From contig NZ_FOKQ01000013.1 of the NCBI RefSeq assembly GCF_900112155.1, positions 44,018-108,017 of the forward strand: a stretch of 64,000 nt of DNA, in the 5' to 3' direction. Below are positions 42,789 to 51,886 of the stretch, piece by piece. Source of the stretch: Hominimerdicola alba (GTDB lineage: Bacteria; Bacillota; Clostridia; Oscillospirales; Ruminococcaceae). Below the pieces are notes generated by a model. It ran no database searches and was not told the origin of the DNA. It saw only the letters and a program-made list of their open reading frames with translations. The stretch's first letter is position 1. The number at the start of each line of letters is the position of its first letter. Made by a program: the position numbers and the translations under genes.

Positions 42789-43646
42789 ATGAAAACCAAG
42801 AACATCATCGCAGCTGCTGTTGCAGCAACACTCATCTCAGCTATATTCACAAGCTGCGGCTCAGAAAACTCTACCCTTGCCGCGCCTGCAACAAAGAAAG
42901 CGGAAAATGGCAAGGAGCTTACAGTTATAAAGGGTCTGGCAGACCTTACACCTCACAGCGAGATACTGGAATATATCGAACCTGCACTTAACGAAAAGGG
43001 CTATACGGTAGAACTTGTCAGCACAGCTTCCGACAGCACCTGGAACGAAAAAGTTGAGAACGGCGAGGTAGATTTCAACTATATGCAGCACGAACCATAT
43101 CTTAAAGAATGGAATGAGATCAATAACGGTGATCTTATCAATATAGGAAATATCCATGTTGAACCTATCGCAGCTTATTCCGAAAAGTATGATTCTGCCG
43201 ATGAAGTGCCCGATAACGCAACAATAGTTATACCCAATGATGCTACTAACGAGTACAGAGCTCTCCGCATTCTTGAACAGCAGGGCTGGATAAAACTAAG
43301 ACAGACAGAAGACATACGTGCAAGTGTAGATGATATCGAAGAATTCATCAAGCCCATCGAGATAACTGAGCTTGATTCGATACAGATAAACACGCATATC
43401 AGCGAGTTCGATGTATATATCAACAACACCAACAAAGTCATCGAAGCAGGTCTTGATGCAACAAAGTACCTGTTCCGCGAGGGTGAGGATTCACCTTATG
43501 CAAATATCATCGTGACAACACCCGACAAGAAGGACGATCCAGGTCTGAAAGCGTTGGTGGAAGTTCTTGAAACAGAGGACACCGCAAAGTTCATAATCGA
43601 AAAGTACAACGGTGCGGTCGTTCCGGTAACTAAAATATCTGAGTAA
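42789..43646 (+). CDS. MetQ/NlpA-family substrate-binding lipoprotein
   Basis: The 285-residue protein has a lipoprotein signal (AATLISAIFTSC; Cys at about residue 23). NlpA-family blocks follow: LTPHSEILEYIEPALNEKGY, GEVDFNYMQHEPYLKEWN and TIVIPNDATNEYRALRILEQ. The family binds D- or L-methionine and, in some cases, other thioethers. It completes a MetN-MetI-MetQ operon. Compared with the protein at 62746 it is clearly homologous but diverged, suggesting different ligands. Confidence 0.9.
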   Translation: MKTKNIIAAAVAATLISAIFTSCGSENSTLAAPATKKAENGKELTVIKGLADLTPHSEILEYIEPALNEKGYTVELVSTASDSTWNEKVENGEVDFNYMQHEPYLKEWNEINNGDLINIGNIHVEPIAAYSEKYDSADEVPDNATIVIPNDATNEYRALRILEQQGWIKLRQTEDIRASVDDIEEFIKPIEITELDSIQINTHISEFDVYINNTNKVIEAGLDATKYLFREGEDSPYANIIVTTPDKKDDPGLKALVEVLETEDTAKFIIEKYNGAVVPVTKISE

Positions 43647-43729
43647 AAAGCTATATATTTTACCTCATTGCAACCATATAAAACATCTTTATCAACCATA
43701 AGTATAAAACAATCCATTGCCCCTACAAA

Positions 43730-43762
43730 AACGGCAGATGTAGATTTCCTACATCTGCCGTT
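43730..43762 (+). terminator. Terminator of the first metNIQ-type operon
   Basis: AACGGCAGATGTAG and CTACATCTGCCGTT form a perfect 14-bp stem around a five-base loop, with a T-rich tail. Confidence 0.85.
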
Positions 43763-43909
43763 AGTTAATTTTATTATACATAATATAGTCAGAAAAAAGC
43801 TATCTGTGATTCTTTTATCTTTGTTCAAGTCACGACAGTGATCGGCATAAAAAAATAATTCCCTTTGACAAGCAAATTAGCACTGCAATTGACGAGAGGA
43901 ATCATAGCT

Positions 43910-44161
43910 TTACACCCTATTTCTTATCTTGCTGATATTTCGTTCAAATTCACCTGAATCAAGCCAATCTGACAGAAAATACTGCTCAAGCATCGGGACT
44001 GTACAGGAATAGAAACCAGATACAAAGTCCGTAGAGATATTCTGCACCCGAACCGATCACAATCTGCTCAGTTGTAACATTGATATTCCTGCTTCTTGCA
44101 AGATACCGACATATAGCCTCATCTGTGCAAGTTCCTTATTCAGCTGATACTGTTCACTCAT
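43910..44161 (-). pseudogene. MocR/PdxR-family regulator remnant (internally deleted)
   Basis: The minus strand holds fragments of a GntR-type regulator fused to an aminotransferase domain. An ATG at 44161 starts MSEQYQLNKELAQMRLYVGI. A later stretch in another frame reads RNINVTTEQIVIGSGAEYLY, which is the MocR block before the PLP domain. The end reads VPMLEQYFLSDWLDSGEFER followed by NISKIRNRV and a stop, matching the usual MocR C-terminus. Only about 250 bases remain of a gene that is normally about 1400. The remaining bases to 44409 hold nothing that I recognise, apart from a GATAGCGTTACA near-match at 44311-44322. Confidence 0.55.
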
Positions 44162-44409
44162 ATCCAAAACCTCATTTCTTGTTTTTTTACAGTATAGCAG
44201 AAATTGGTCTGACTGCATATAGCCAGTTGCGTATTATTTTATCATGCCAGTTTATGGTGAGTGATTCTAAATAACGAATCGCGTGTTTGATGAACCTTGC
44301 CATTGAGTACGATAGCGTTACATAAAATTTATAGCCGCATACCAAAGCTTCTTATCATCTTACTGCGATTTTTTTATTTACATATAATAATAATTGGTAG
44401 CTTAATCAG

Positions 44410-44448
44410 CAAAATGCTGACCCTGCATAAAGCATTGTCAGCATTTTG
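44410..44448 (-). terminator. Terminator of the NifX-CysK-NifKD-like-transporter operon
   Basis: CAAAATGCTGAC and GTCAGCATTTTG form a perfect 12-bp stem about 75 bases after the flavin-reductase-like gene. Confidence 0.7.
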
Positions 44449-44521
44449 ATTTTCAGCTTTAATTTGCGATATGTGCATACCGAGATGTACGATCATAAGC
44501 ACAATATACATGAACCAATCT

Positions 44522-45079
44522 TCACTCAAACTTCTTTCCCGCGTTCCATGCGCCGCCTGCTATCCCGCCTATCACGCGGTAGGCTAATGCGGACGAGTCG
44601 AACACCAGCGGACCTACCTTGTCTAGATCGACTTTATCATCGGTCAGGACATTTTCATCTGCTTTCAAACCGACGATCTGAGCCACCACTCTTGTCGAAC
44701 CGTACTCTTCGATTATATCCTTGACATTGCATTCCAGAGCAACAGGCAGCTGGTCGATTATGGGCGCGTTTACCTTATCGGACTTGGTCACGGTGAAGCC
44801 AGCCTTTTCAAGCTTATCGGGTACCTGAGCCTGCGATACTATTCCAACATAGTCAGACTCAGCTATGAATTCCTTTGTGGCAAAGCTAACGGTAAACGCC
44901 TTGTTCAACTTGATGTTTTCGGTAGAAACATGGTCTCCTAGAGTTATGGAGATAAGGTCTCCCCCTGCCTGTCCCGCCCATGCTGCATTCATGGCATTGG
45001 GCTTTCCATACTTGTCATAGGTTGCTATGATGAACACCGGGAGCGGTGTTACAAATCCTTTGTCAAAGCTTTTTTTCAT
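44522..45079 (-). CDS. Flavin-reductase-like, FMN-binding protein
   Basis: The 185-residue protein is of the flavin reductase-like/flavoredoxin group: PLPVFIIATYDKYGKPNAMN, AWAGQAGGDLISITLGDHVS, AFTVSFATKEFIAESDYVGI and a C-terminal YRVIGGIAGGAWNAGKKFE. Such proteins bind FMN and pass electrons. It lies 58 bases after the permease gene at the 3' end of the operon with the NifKD-like genes, so it might be an electron-transfer partner for them (inference). AAGGAGATG precedes the ATG. Confidence 0.88.
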   Translation of the reverse strand: MKKSFDKGFVTPLPVFIIATYDKYGKPNAMNAAWAGQAGGDLISITLGDHVSTENIKLNKAFTVSFATKEFIAESDYVGIVSQAQVPDKLEKAGFTVTKSDKVNAPIIDQLPVALECNVKDIIEEYGSTRVVAQIVGLKADENVLTDDKVDLDKVGPLVFDSSALAYRVIGGIAGGAWNAGKKFE

Positions 45080-45137
45080 ATGAACATCTCCTTGATATTA
45101 TTAAAACAGAACCAGCAGTTATTTCCGTATTATTCTT

Positions 45138-46106
45138 TCAGACCGCTTTCCATTTTATCAGTTTTTTCTCTGCTATGTCCAGCAGAACATTCAATATGGT
45201 TATTACAGCGCCAACAACGAATATTCCCGCAAGCACTCTGGCATAATCAGCATAGTCGGAATATTTCTTAATGAAAAAACCAAGCCCGCTGGTGGCACCT
45301 ATCATCTCTGCCATGATGAGTATCATGAATATGGTGGAAATCTGAATTTTCAGACTTCCGACAATCGACGGAATACTGTAAGGCAGGATCACCTTAAAAA
45401 GCATGGTTGGTGTACTGACATTCATTGCCTTTGCCGAATCTATCAGTCTGCTGTTGATACTGCCTACCCTGTTTATCATTCCGAGGAATATTGGCCAGAA
45501 CATACCAATGCCTATTACAGCGATAGATGCCGATGTAAATGTGGGCATAAGCGCGATGAGATAGGGGGTATATACCATGGGGGGAATCGGGCTGAGTACT
45601 TTGGCGATGGGTGTGAAATCATTATTAAGCCTTTTTACCCAGCCCACTATCATACCAAGTATATTTCCTGTGATAAGAGCTATTGAAAATCCGATTACCA
45701 GTATCATCAGCGAATGACCTATTCCCTCTGCGATAAATTGGCTGTCCTTCAGGAATACTTCAAATACATTCTCCATCGGTGGAGAAAGCACTGGGTTTCC
45801 ATTGCCGAGTATACGGAAATTTATATCCCATATCAGGAACAGACTGTATATCAGCACGGCGATATCAGGATGATATTCATCTTTTTTTATGACTGCCCTT
45901 GCAGTATGGTAGAGCCAGATAAACCCCATGATAAAAACATAAACAGTGTTTTTCGGTGCGCTGACCTTTCCTTTTATAAATGAAAGTGTTATCACTGTTC
46001 CCGCGAAAAGTGTGACGATTGCTATGTTCAATATTATTTTTCCGACAGAGTATGTTTTCTCACTGCCCTGCGTTTCCAATGAATTTAATGTCCTTGCGTC
46101 TGTCAT
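45138..46106 (-). CDS. NitT/TauT-type ABC transporter permease
   Basis: The 322-residue protein has two extra N-terminal helices (residues about 25-85) and then the SsuC fold with LMILVIGFSIALITGNILGM, LSPIPPMVYTPYLIALMPTF and the EAA loop DSAKAMNVSTPTMLFKVILP. It should translocate the ligand of the binding protein at 46911. Its start overlaps the ATPase gene by four bases. The same extended N-terminus occurs in the permease at 32101, so the two are likely paralogues. Confidence 0.9.
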   Translation of the reverse strand: MTDARTLNSLETQGSEKTYSVGKIILNIAIVTLFAGTVITLSFIKGKVSAPKNTVYVFIMGFIWLYHTARAVIKKDEYHPDIAVLIYSLFLIWDINFRILGNGNPVLSPPMENVFEVFLKDSQFIAEGIGHSLMILVIGFSIALITGNILGMIVGWVKRLNNDFTPIAKVLSPIPPMVYTPYLIALMPTFTSASIAVIGIGMFWPIFLGMINRVGSINSRLIDSAKAMNVSTPTMLFKVILPYSIPSIVGSLKIQISTIFMILIMAEMIGATSGLGFFIKKYSDYADYARVLAGIFVVGAVITILNVLLDIAEKKLIKWKAV

Positions 46107-46882
46107 GCAGTTCTCACCTTCACTTCTGTGAACAGATCCAGCAGTTCATGACGAAGCTGATCGTATCTGTTCAGTCTTATCAGTTCTTCTCTTGGAGTAT
46201 CCGCGGGAAGTCCAACATTTACTTCCGTCCTGATCTTATGAGGCTCCATGAAGTATACCTTGTCAGCCAGAACAAGAGCTTCATCGATATCATGGGTGAT
46301 GAATACAACGGTCTTCTTTTCGCCCCGCTTTTTGCATAGCTCTATGCTGAGTTCCTGAAGCTCTATACGCTTCTGAGGGTCGATTGCACCGAATGGTTCG
46401 TCCATTAGGAGTATATCAGTATCCATGGCAAAAGCTCTAGCCAGTGCGACACGCTGCTGCATTCCACCTGAAAGTTCGTGAGGATATTTGTCTGCACTGT
46501 CAGCAAGACCTACCAGTTCAAGATATTCCTCTGCCCTTTTTGCGATCTCTTTTCTGCTTTTGAGCAAGCCTGCTTCCTTTATTCCGAACATTATATTCTT
46601 TTTGGCTGTCAGCCACGGAAACAGCGAATAGTGCTGGAAAACCATTCCTCTGTTTACATCCGGACCTGTCACAGGTTTGTCGTTTATAAGTATCTCACCC
46701 TTTGTGGGAAACTGTAGTCCCAGCAGCAGAGATACCAGTGTACTCTTACCGCAGCCAGAAGGACCGATAAGGCAAGCGAACTCTCCCTCTTCTACCTTAA
46801 AGTTCAGACCATCAAGGATATTTACAGCTTTGTTATCAGCTTCATAGCTGAATGAAACATTACGAAATTCTATTTTACTCAT
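46103..46882 (-). CDS. NitT/TauT-type ABC transporter ATP-binding protein
   Basis: The 259-residue ATPase carries Walker A GPSGCGKST, the Q-loop VFQHYSLFPWL, the signature ELSGGMQQR, Walker B DILLMDEPFGAIDPQ and the H-loop VFITHDIDEALVLADKVYFM, all characteristic of the SsuB/TauB/NrtD subfamily. It is the only ATPase of this subfamily in the window, whereas there are two matching permeases and binding proteins, so it may energise both systems (inference). It is 28 bases downstream of the binding-protein gene. Confidence 0.93.
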   Translation of the reverse strand: MSKIEFRNVSFSYEADNKAVNILDGLNFKVEEGEFACLIGPSGCGKSTLVSLLLGLQFPTKGEILINDKPVTGPDVNRGMVFQHYSLFPWLTAKKNIMFGIKEAGLLKSRKEIAKRAEEYLELVGLADSADKYPHELSGGMQQRVALARAFAMDTDILLMDEPFGAIDPQKRIELQELSIELCKKRGEKKTVVFITHDIDEALVLADKVYFMEPHKIRTEVNVGLPADTPREELIRLNRYDQLRHELLDLFTEVKVRTA

Positions 46883-46910
46883 TATCGGTTCCTCCTTATA
46901 ATATCATCTT

Positions 46911-47990
46911 TTAAACATCGTATTTGTCCGAGAATTCTTTAAGTGCAAGATAATCAGGGTCATCGGGGTATTCTTTAAGAATCTCATCCAGCGCTTCGCG
47001 GAAGATCTCAGTGTTGACATTTCCGCTTATATCAGCATCTTTTATTATGCCTTCACCTATAAGATAAGCTGCATAATCCACAACTCTGTTCTTGGCAGGG
47101 TCGGGATTGTAACGCGAAGCATAATCACCATAAAGTGCCTCTGTAACATATTCCTCAGTCTGACCTGTCTGTCTTACCATTATATCTATGGCATTGTCGT
47201 GATCGTTGAGTATCAGTTTGTATGCCCTTATAAGGCCGCGCTGATATGCTACAAGTTCAGCGTGCTTTTCTTCAACTACTTTTGAAGTTGTTGTCTGACG
47301 GCAGCAGGGATAGCATGGATCGATATCACCGACTTTAATACCCAGATCAAGCCCGAAATTCTTGGCTGTCTGTACACCGTCAGCTGTGATGTAACCCACA
47401 TCTACCTGGCCCTTTGATACCGCCTGCACTATCGAGGTATCATCATTGAGGTAATCTATCTCGATATCCTTTTCAGGAACTATGCCTATCTCACGGAGTT
47501 TTGCACGTATGATGTTATCGCCTGTGTAGCTTCTGGCTGATGCCCATTTCTTTCCTGCCCAGCCCGAAAGTTCAGCAAACTGATCTGAATTTTCCGGCTT
47601 GGTGATTATAGCACCGCCCTCCTGCGCTGAACCGCCGAAGAATATAAGATCCTGTCCCTCAGCCATGAACTGTAACTGAAGTGTGATACCTACAGGCACA
47701 ACATCCACCTTACCTGTAGACAACGCAGTTAAACTGTCAGCGGTAGAGAGAAGAACATCACAGTTTACTGTCACGCCTTCCTCTTCAAAATATCCCTGAT
47801 CGTAAGCAACCGTTGTCAGCGCAGACTTTATGGATGACGGGAACCATGCAACTTCCAGTGTACCAACGTTCTCTTTTTTGACACCGCTCGATGACTTCTT
47901 ATTCGATGAACTTCCGCAGGCTGTCAGGCTGCCTGCAAGCAGTGATGCTGCGATAAGTACTCCAATAGCTTTCCTTACTCTTTTCTTCAT
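46911..47990 (-). CDS. NitT/TauT-type substrate-binding lipoprotein
   Basis: The 359-residue protein starts MKKRVRKAIGVLIAASLLAG with a lipobox ending TAC. The mature SsuA/TauA-like domain follows: VGTLEVAWFPSSIKSALTTV, YFEEEGVTVNCDVLLSTADS, ALSTGKVDVVPVGITLQLQF and QVDVGYITADGV. The start at 47990 was chosen from AAAGGAAG upstream and the signal peptide; a longer open frame to 48125 overlaps the NifD-like gene and is not credible. Position right after the NifKD-like genes suggests that it delivers their substrate (inference). The ligand class (sulfonate, nitrate, thiamine precursor or other) cannot be read. Confidence 0.9.
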   Translation of the reverse strand: MKKRVRKAIGVLIAASLLAGSLTACGSSSNKKSSSGVKKENVGTLEVAWFPSSIKSALTTVAYDQGYFEEEGVTVNCDVLLSTADSLTALSTGKVDVVPVGITLQLQFMAEGQDLIFFGGSAQEGGAIITKPENSDQFAELSGWAGKKWASARSYTGDNIIRAKLREIGIVPEKDIEIDYLNDDTSIVQAVSKGQVDVGYITADGVQTAKNFGLDLGIKVGDIDPCYPCCRQTTTSKVVEEKHAELVAYQRGLIRAYKLILNDHDNAIDIMVRQTGQTEEYVTEALYGDYASRYNPDPAKNRVVDYAAYLIGEGIIKDADISGNVNTEIFREALDEILKEYPDDPDYLALKEFSDKYDV

Positions 47991-48012
47991 AAATATCTTC
48001 CTTTCGCGATTA

Positions 48013-49566
48013 TCAGATAGTGGGCTTATCCGTTTCGGGCAGACCCGTGATATAATGGTATGGGCTCTTACCGTACCACTGCTCCTGATATGGAAGTTTG
48101 GTATGGGCTGAGATATTTCTTGCATAGGCTGTATTTTTCAGTGTTCTCTCTATCCTCTTTGCAAGTGAATATGCTCCTGTAAATCCGAAATATGTAAATC
48201 TCTGGGCAAACAATGTCAGCGAGGGGACACCTGCCTTTACCAGCCATACGCCCACAGATGGGTGAGATATTGCAATATCTGGTTTAAGCTTGTATACCAT
48301 GTTTACCAGCTCGTTTGCCTGAGTTGAAACCGCATTCTGAACATCGCCTATCTTTTCCTGAACTTCGCTGAACAGCTGATCTCCGAATTCATCATAGTTG
48401 AAGTTTCTGAAACCTACAACTTTAAGTCCTATCTCATCTGCCAGAAGTCCAGTTGCACCGATACGCAGGAATCCTCCGCTGATGAGCACTTTCTTGCCCT
48501 CGACATTCTTTCTTATGGGTTCAAGAGCCTTTTTAAGTTTCTCGGTCTCCTTTTTCAGCAGAAGATCTGCTTCCTTTTCAAGCCCGAAGAACTCAGCTAT
48601 GGCTTTTATGAACTTAACTGTCTGCTCGGTACCAATGGGTATAGTTGGCAGTATATAAGGTATGCCGAATTCTCTCTTCAGGAATTCAAGAAAGTACACA
48701 TCATGCACGTGGCAGAAGCTGACATTCAAGGCTGTCTCCGTGATGAATCTCCAGTCATCGGGTTCTTTGTACTCAACGAATATATTAACGTTGATACCCA
48801 AGGCATTCAAAAGTCTCTTGATCTCTTTTTCATCTCCTGGACCTATGGACCATGCATTGTACAATGTCACTGTACGGCTCTTCTTATATTCATAACGCTG
48901 TTTTTTCAGCTCATAGTCGGGGTCGCTCTTGTCAAAGGGGGTATAGTCGATATACTTCTTGGGTTCAAACCCGAATCTATGCATGATGCCGTGATATACA
49001 ACGTCGTATGCAGAAGAGAATACCTTAGCGCCAAAACCGGGACAGTGCAGAGGAACTACCGTAGCTGTTACCTGTTCCTGCGCGTGGTTTACAACACTTT
49101 CGATATCATCACCGATAACTCCGGGGGCACAGGTGTTGCAGACGAATATAGCTGTGGGTCGAAAACGTCTGTCGGCTTCGATTATGGTTTTATAAAGCTT
49201 TTCGTTTCCGCCGCTTATAACATCGGTCTCTGTCAGATTTGTACTCAGCCATCTTGCGCCTTCCATCTTAACGCCACGTGCCGCACCGTACTGCTTTATA
49301 CTGAAATCAATACCATGGGACTGTGAACCACAACCAACAGGGCCGTGCATTATAACTACCGAATCTTTAGTTGAGAATGATATCAGAGTTGATACACCCA
49401 TCTGGCAGAACATTGCCTGCGTAAAACTGCGGTCGCATCTTCCGAGACATCCCGCGCATGAACCGCTCCTCAGATCACTGGTGCATCCGCCGAAAGCATA
49501 GGCTGTGGCTCTCTGCCTTTCTCTGGGATTCGGTACCTGCACATCAAAATTAACATCGAATTTCAT
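48013..49566 (-). CDS. NifD-like nitrogenase component 1 homologue (second pair)
   Basis: The 517-residue protein is the alpha-type partner. C54, C79 (MHGPVGCGSQSHG) and C146 (CNTCAPGVIGDD) align by eye with the P-cluster ligands C62, C88 and C154 of NifD, and C285 (VSFCHVHDVYFLEFLKREFG) with the cofactor ligand C275. The His442 region (KAGVPSLTLFAQRFTYFGFT) has no His, unlike nitrogenase. An additional N-terminal cysteine set (C28, C37, C40, C44 in GCTSDLRSGSCAGCLGRC) could hold another Fe-S cluster. It is transcribed after the NifK-like gene with a gap of six bases. Function is unknown; reductive sulfur chemistry is the best contextual guess. Confidence 0.86.
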   Translation of the reverse strand: MKFDVNFDVQVPNPRERQRATAYAFGGCTSDLRSGSCAGCLGRCDRSFTQAMFCQMGVSTLISFSTKDSVVIMHGPVGCGSQSHGIDFSIKQYGAARGVKMEGARWLSTNLTETDVISGGNEKLYKTIIEADRRFRPTAIFVCNTCAPGVIGDDIESVVNHAQEQVTATVVPLHCPGFGAKVFSSAYDVVYHGIMHRFGFEPKKYIDYTPFDKSDPDYELKKQRYEYKKSRTVTLYNAWSIGPGDEKEIKRLLNALGINVNIFVEYKEPDDWRFITETALNVSFCHVHDVYFLEFLKREFGIPYILPTIPIGTEQTVKFIKAIAEFFGLEKEADLLLKKETEKLKKALEPIRKNVEGKKVLISGGFLRIGATGLLADEIGLKVVGFRNFNYDEFGDQLFSEVQEKIGDVQNAVSTQANELVNMVYKLKPDIAISHPSVGVWLVKAGVPSLTLFAQRFTYFGFTGAYSLAKRIERTLKNTAYARNISAHTKLPYQEQWYGKSPYHYITGLPETDKPTI

Positions 49567-49572
49567 ATATCT

Positions 49573-50907
49573 TTACCTCCCCGATACCTGTGCTGTTATC
49601 AGATCTTCCAGCAGTGCAAGTCCACCGTTGAAGCCTGCGTAAGTTTTGTTGAGTATTATACGGCTCATTGCAGGAAAGCTTATGTTCAGGAAATTGCCGT
49701 TCAGCACCTGCGAAAGCTTTCTGTCGATAGAACTACCGAGCACGAATGCAGGCTCAAGTTTTTCATAATAGGTATCCGATAAATACTGCGGGTCGTTCTG
49801 TGTGATGTACTGCTGTATCTTTGAGGTATCCGTTTCAAATACCAGCTTCGGGCGATATTCAAAGGGCAGTTCTTCAAAATGCCTGCGGATAAGCTCCTTG
49901 TTTTTATCCCTGAGTTCGTCGGTTATAAATACATACTCTGGCAGCCAGCCTATCTCGTTATCGAGGTACTGTGCGTAAGGCAGAGCCTGTGTTGCATTGT
50001 TGACTACCACTGCATAGTTCTGGAAATCCGTATCTGCAATAACATCGGTGGCTCTGTCAACATAGCTGTAATAACGCTGAACTTCTTTTTCAAGAGCCTT
50101 TTCGGCAAACTCCCTGTCAATGCCCAGCTTTTCTGCGACTTCAAGGGCAAACTTAACGGAAGCATTGCTGCCTATGGGAAGATCGGTAACTATATAATCT
50201 ATGCCGTGCTTTTCCTTAGCCGCCTTTGCAGCCCTTACTCCGTTTATTGGTGAAAGCACTATATTCAGTGATGCTTTGCCTGCATTTCTGATATCATCAA
50301 TGGTCTGGTCGGGTGTAACGAAAGTTGTCGCTTTGACACCTATCAGGCTAAGTATGCGTCTTATCTCTTCAAGGTCGCCTCTGAAAAACGGATCATATGC
50401 GGGAACAATTCCCAGCAGGTTGACCAGCTTTTCATCTTTTTCTTTAGTTACAGGTATGTACTGTTCAAAAAGGCTCTTTATCACTATATCATAACCGTAG
50501 TAAGAGTTACCCTTGAATCCGCCGGTATCTACGAATATCAGAGGATACTCAGGTCTTTCAACCTCACTGATGACTGCTTCAACATCATCTCCGATAAGGT
50601 CAGTCATACAGCTTGTAACTACTACAAAAAGGTCGCCGTCCATAACATCGTAGGCTGCAAGTATCTCTTTTCTGAGCCTCTCAGCACCGCCGAAGATAAT
50701 CTCCTTTTCGCTGACATTTGAGCTGGGCAGTGAAGCACCACCGCAGTAACCAACTCCCAGATATCCGCCGTAAGCAAATGAATTGGTCAGCTGACCGCCA
50801 CAGCCCTGTGCTCCGTGTATAATAGGTATTACTCTCGGAAGAGAGGTAAGAGTAGCAAGTGCTCCTCCGAGCATACATGAAAACCTTGGTCTTTCTATAA
50901 ATGACAT
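49573..50907 (-). CDS. NifK-like nitrogenase component 1 homologue (second pair)
   Basis: The 444-residue protein is the beta-type partner. C11 (PRFSCMLGGALATL), C36 (HGAQGCGGQ) and C100 (VVTSCMTDLIGDD) correspond by eye to the P-cluster ligands C70, C95 and C153 of NifK. The block VSEKEIIFGGAERL and the C-terminal KTYAGFNGGLALLEDLI fit the family. It is 14 bases after cysK. In the first pair the NifD-like gene comes first, whereas here the NifK-like gene does. With no NifE/NifN-like genes here, the pair is more likely an enzyme than a cofactor scaffold, although that cannot be excluded. Confidence 0.86.
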   Translation of the reverse strand: MSFIERPRFSCMLGGALATLTSLPRVIPIIHGAQGCGGQLTNSFAYGGYLGVGYCGGASLPSSNVSEKEIIFGGAERLRKEILAAYDVMDGDLFVVVTSCMTDLIGDDVEAVISEVERPEYPLIFVDTGGFKGNSYYGYDIVIKSLFEQYIPVTKEKDEKLVNLLGIVPAYDPFFRGDLEEIRRILSLIGVKATTFVTPDQTIDDIRNAGKASLNIVLSPINGVRAAKAAKEKHGIDYIVTDLPIGSNASVKFALEVAEKLGIDREFAEKALEKEVQRYYSYVDRATDVIADTDFQNYAVVVNNATQALPYAQYLDNEIGWLPEYVFITDELRDKNKELIRRHFEELPFEYRPKLVFETDTSKIQQYITQNDPQYLSDTYYEKLEPAFVLGSSIDRKLSQVLNGNFLNISFPAMSRIILNKTYAGFNGGLALLEDLITAQVSGR

Positions 50908-50921
50908 GATATCCCTCCTAA

Positions 50922-51869
50922 TCAGGCAAGTTCCGCAGGCTGATCGAACAGTGCGGTACTTAGGTAACGTTCACCGGTATCCGGCAGAAGCACAACTATG
51001 CGCTTGCCTTTATTCTCCTTGCGCTTAGCAAGTTCTATCGCCGCAAACAATGCTGCACCCGATGATATCCCCACCAGCAGACCTTCAAGCCTTGCCGCTG
51101 TACGTGCAGTTTCCAGTGCTTCCTTGTTCTTCACCCTGAATATCTCATCGATGACTTCCCTGTCGAAGATATGTGGCACAAATCCTGCGCCTATGCCCTG
51201 AATAACATGAGGACCGGGAGCTTCTCCAGAAAGCACAGATGAATCATAAGGTTCAACAGCAATCACCTTTGTATCGGGATCATTCTGTTTGAGAGCTCTG
51301 CCCGTACCTGTGACAGTTCCGCCTGTACCGACACCTGCAACGAAGTAATCTACCTTGCCATCGGTATCTCTTATGATCTCCTGTGCAGTAGTCTTTGTAT
51401 GTACCTCGGGATTTACAGGGTTATCGAACTGCTGAGGGATAAATGAATCCTCTATGATAGCATTGAGTTCTTCAGCCTTGCGGATAGCACCTTTCATTCC
51501 ATCTGCCGCGGGAGTAAGTATCACCTTTGCCCCAAGCTGAGTTACCAGCCTTCGGCGTTCAATGGACATACTTTCGGGCATTGTCAGTATAACTTTATAT
51601 CCCTTGACAGCACCGACGAATGCAAGACCAATACCTGTATTTCCGCTTGTGGGTTCGATTATTGTATACCCTTCTTTGAGAAGTCCTTTTTCCTCAGCAT
51701 CGTCTATCATCGCAAGGGCTATCCTGTCCTTTACACTTCCCAGAGGATTGAAGTATTCAAGCTTTGCATACACCTCTGCATAAAGTTCCTCATCTCCTGC
51801 CAGCCTGCTTATTTTTAAAAGCGGCGTATTGCCTATAAGCTCTGTCAGATTTTCTGCTACCTTTGACAT
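50922..51869 (-). CDS. cysK: Cysteine synthase (O-acetylserine sulfhydrylase)
   Basis: The 315-residue PLP enzyme makes cysteine from O-acetylserine and sulfide. It has [13 protein letters not shown], the PLP Lys in [14 protein letters not shown], the substrate loop [11 protein letters not shown], the phosphate-binding loop [15 protein letters not shown] and [14 protein letters not shown]. Its place between the NifX-like and NifKD-like genes, 14 bases before the latter, is the strongest sign that the nitrogenase-like pair generates sulfide or a related thiol. The start at 51869 (ATG) has a better site than the GTG at 51875. Confidence 0.95.
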   Translation of the reverse strand: MSKVAENLTELIGNTPLLKISRLAGDEELYAEVYAKLEYFNPLGSVKDRIALAMIDDAEEKGLLKEGYTIIEPTSGNTGIGLAFVGAVKGYKVILTMPESMSIERRRLVTQLGAKVILTPAADGMKGAIRKAEELNAIIEDSFIPQQFDNPVNPEVHTKTTAQEIIRDTDGKVDYFVAGVGTGGTVTGTGRALKQNDPDTKVIAVEPYDSSVLSGEAPGPHVIQGIGAGFVPHIFDREVIDEIFRVKNKEALETARTAARLEGLLVGISSGAALFAAIELAKRKENKGKRIVVLLPDTGERYLSTALFDQPAELA

Positions 51870-51886
51870 GATCACATCACCTTTCC

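Noticed and set aside
33045..50907. True nitrogen-fixing nitrogenase
   Set aside because: NifH, NifB, NifE and NifN are not in the window, the His442 ligand is not kept, and the neighbours are sulfur genes.
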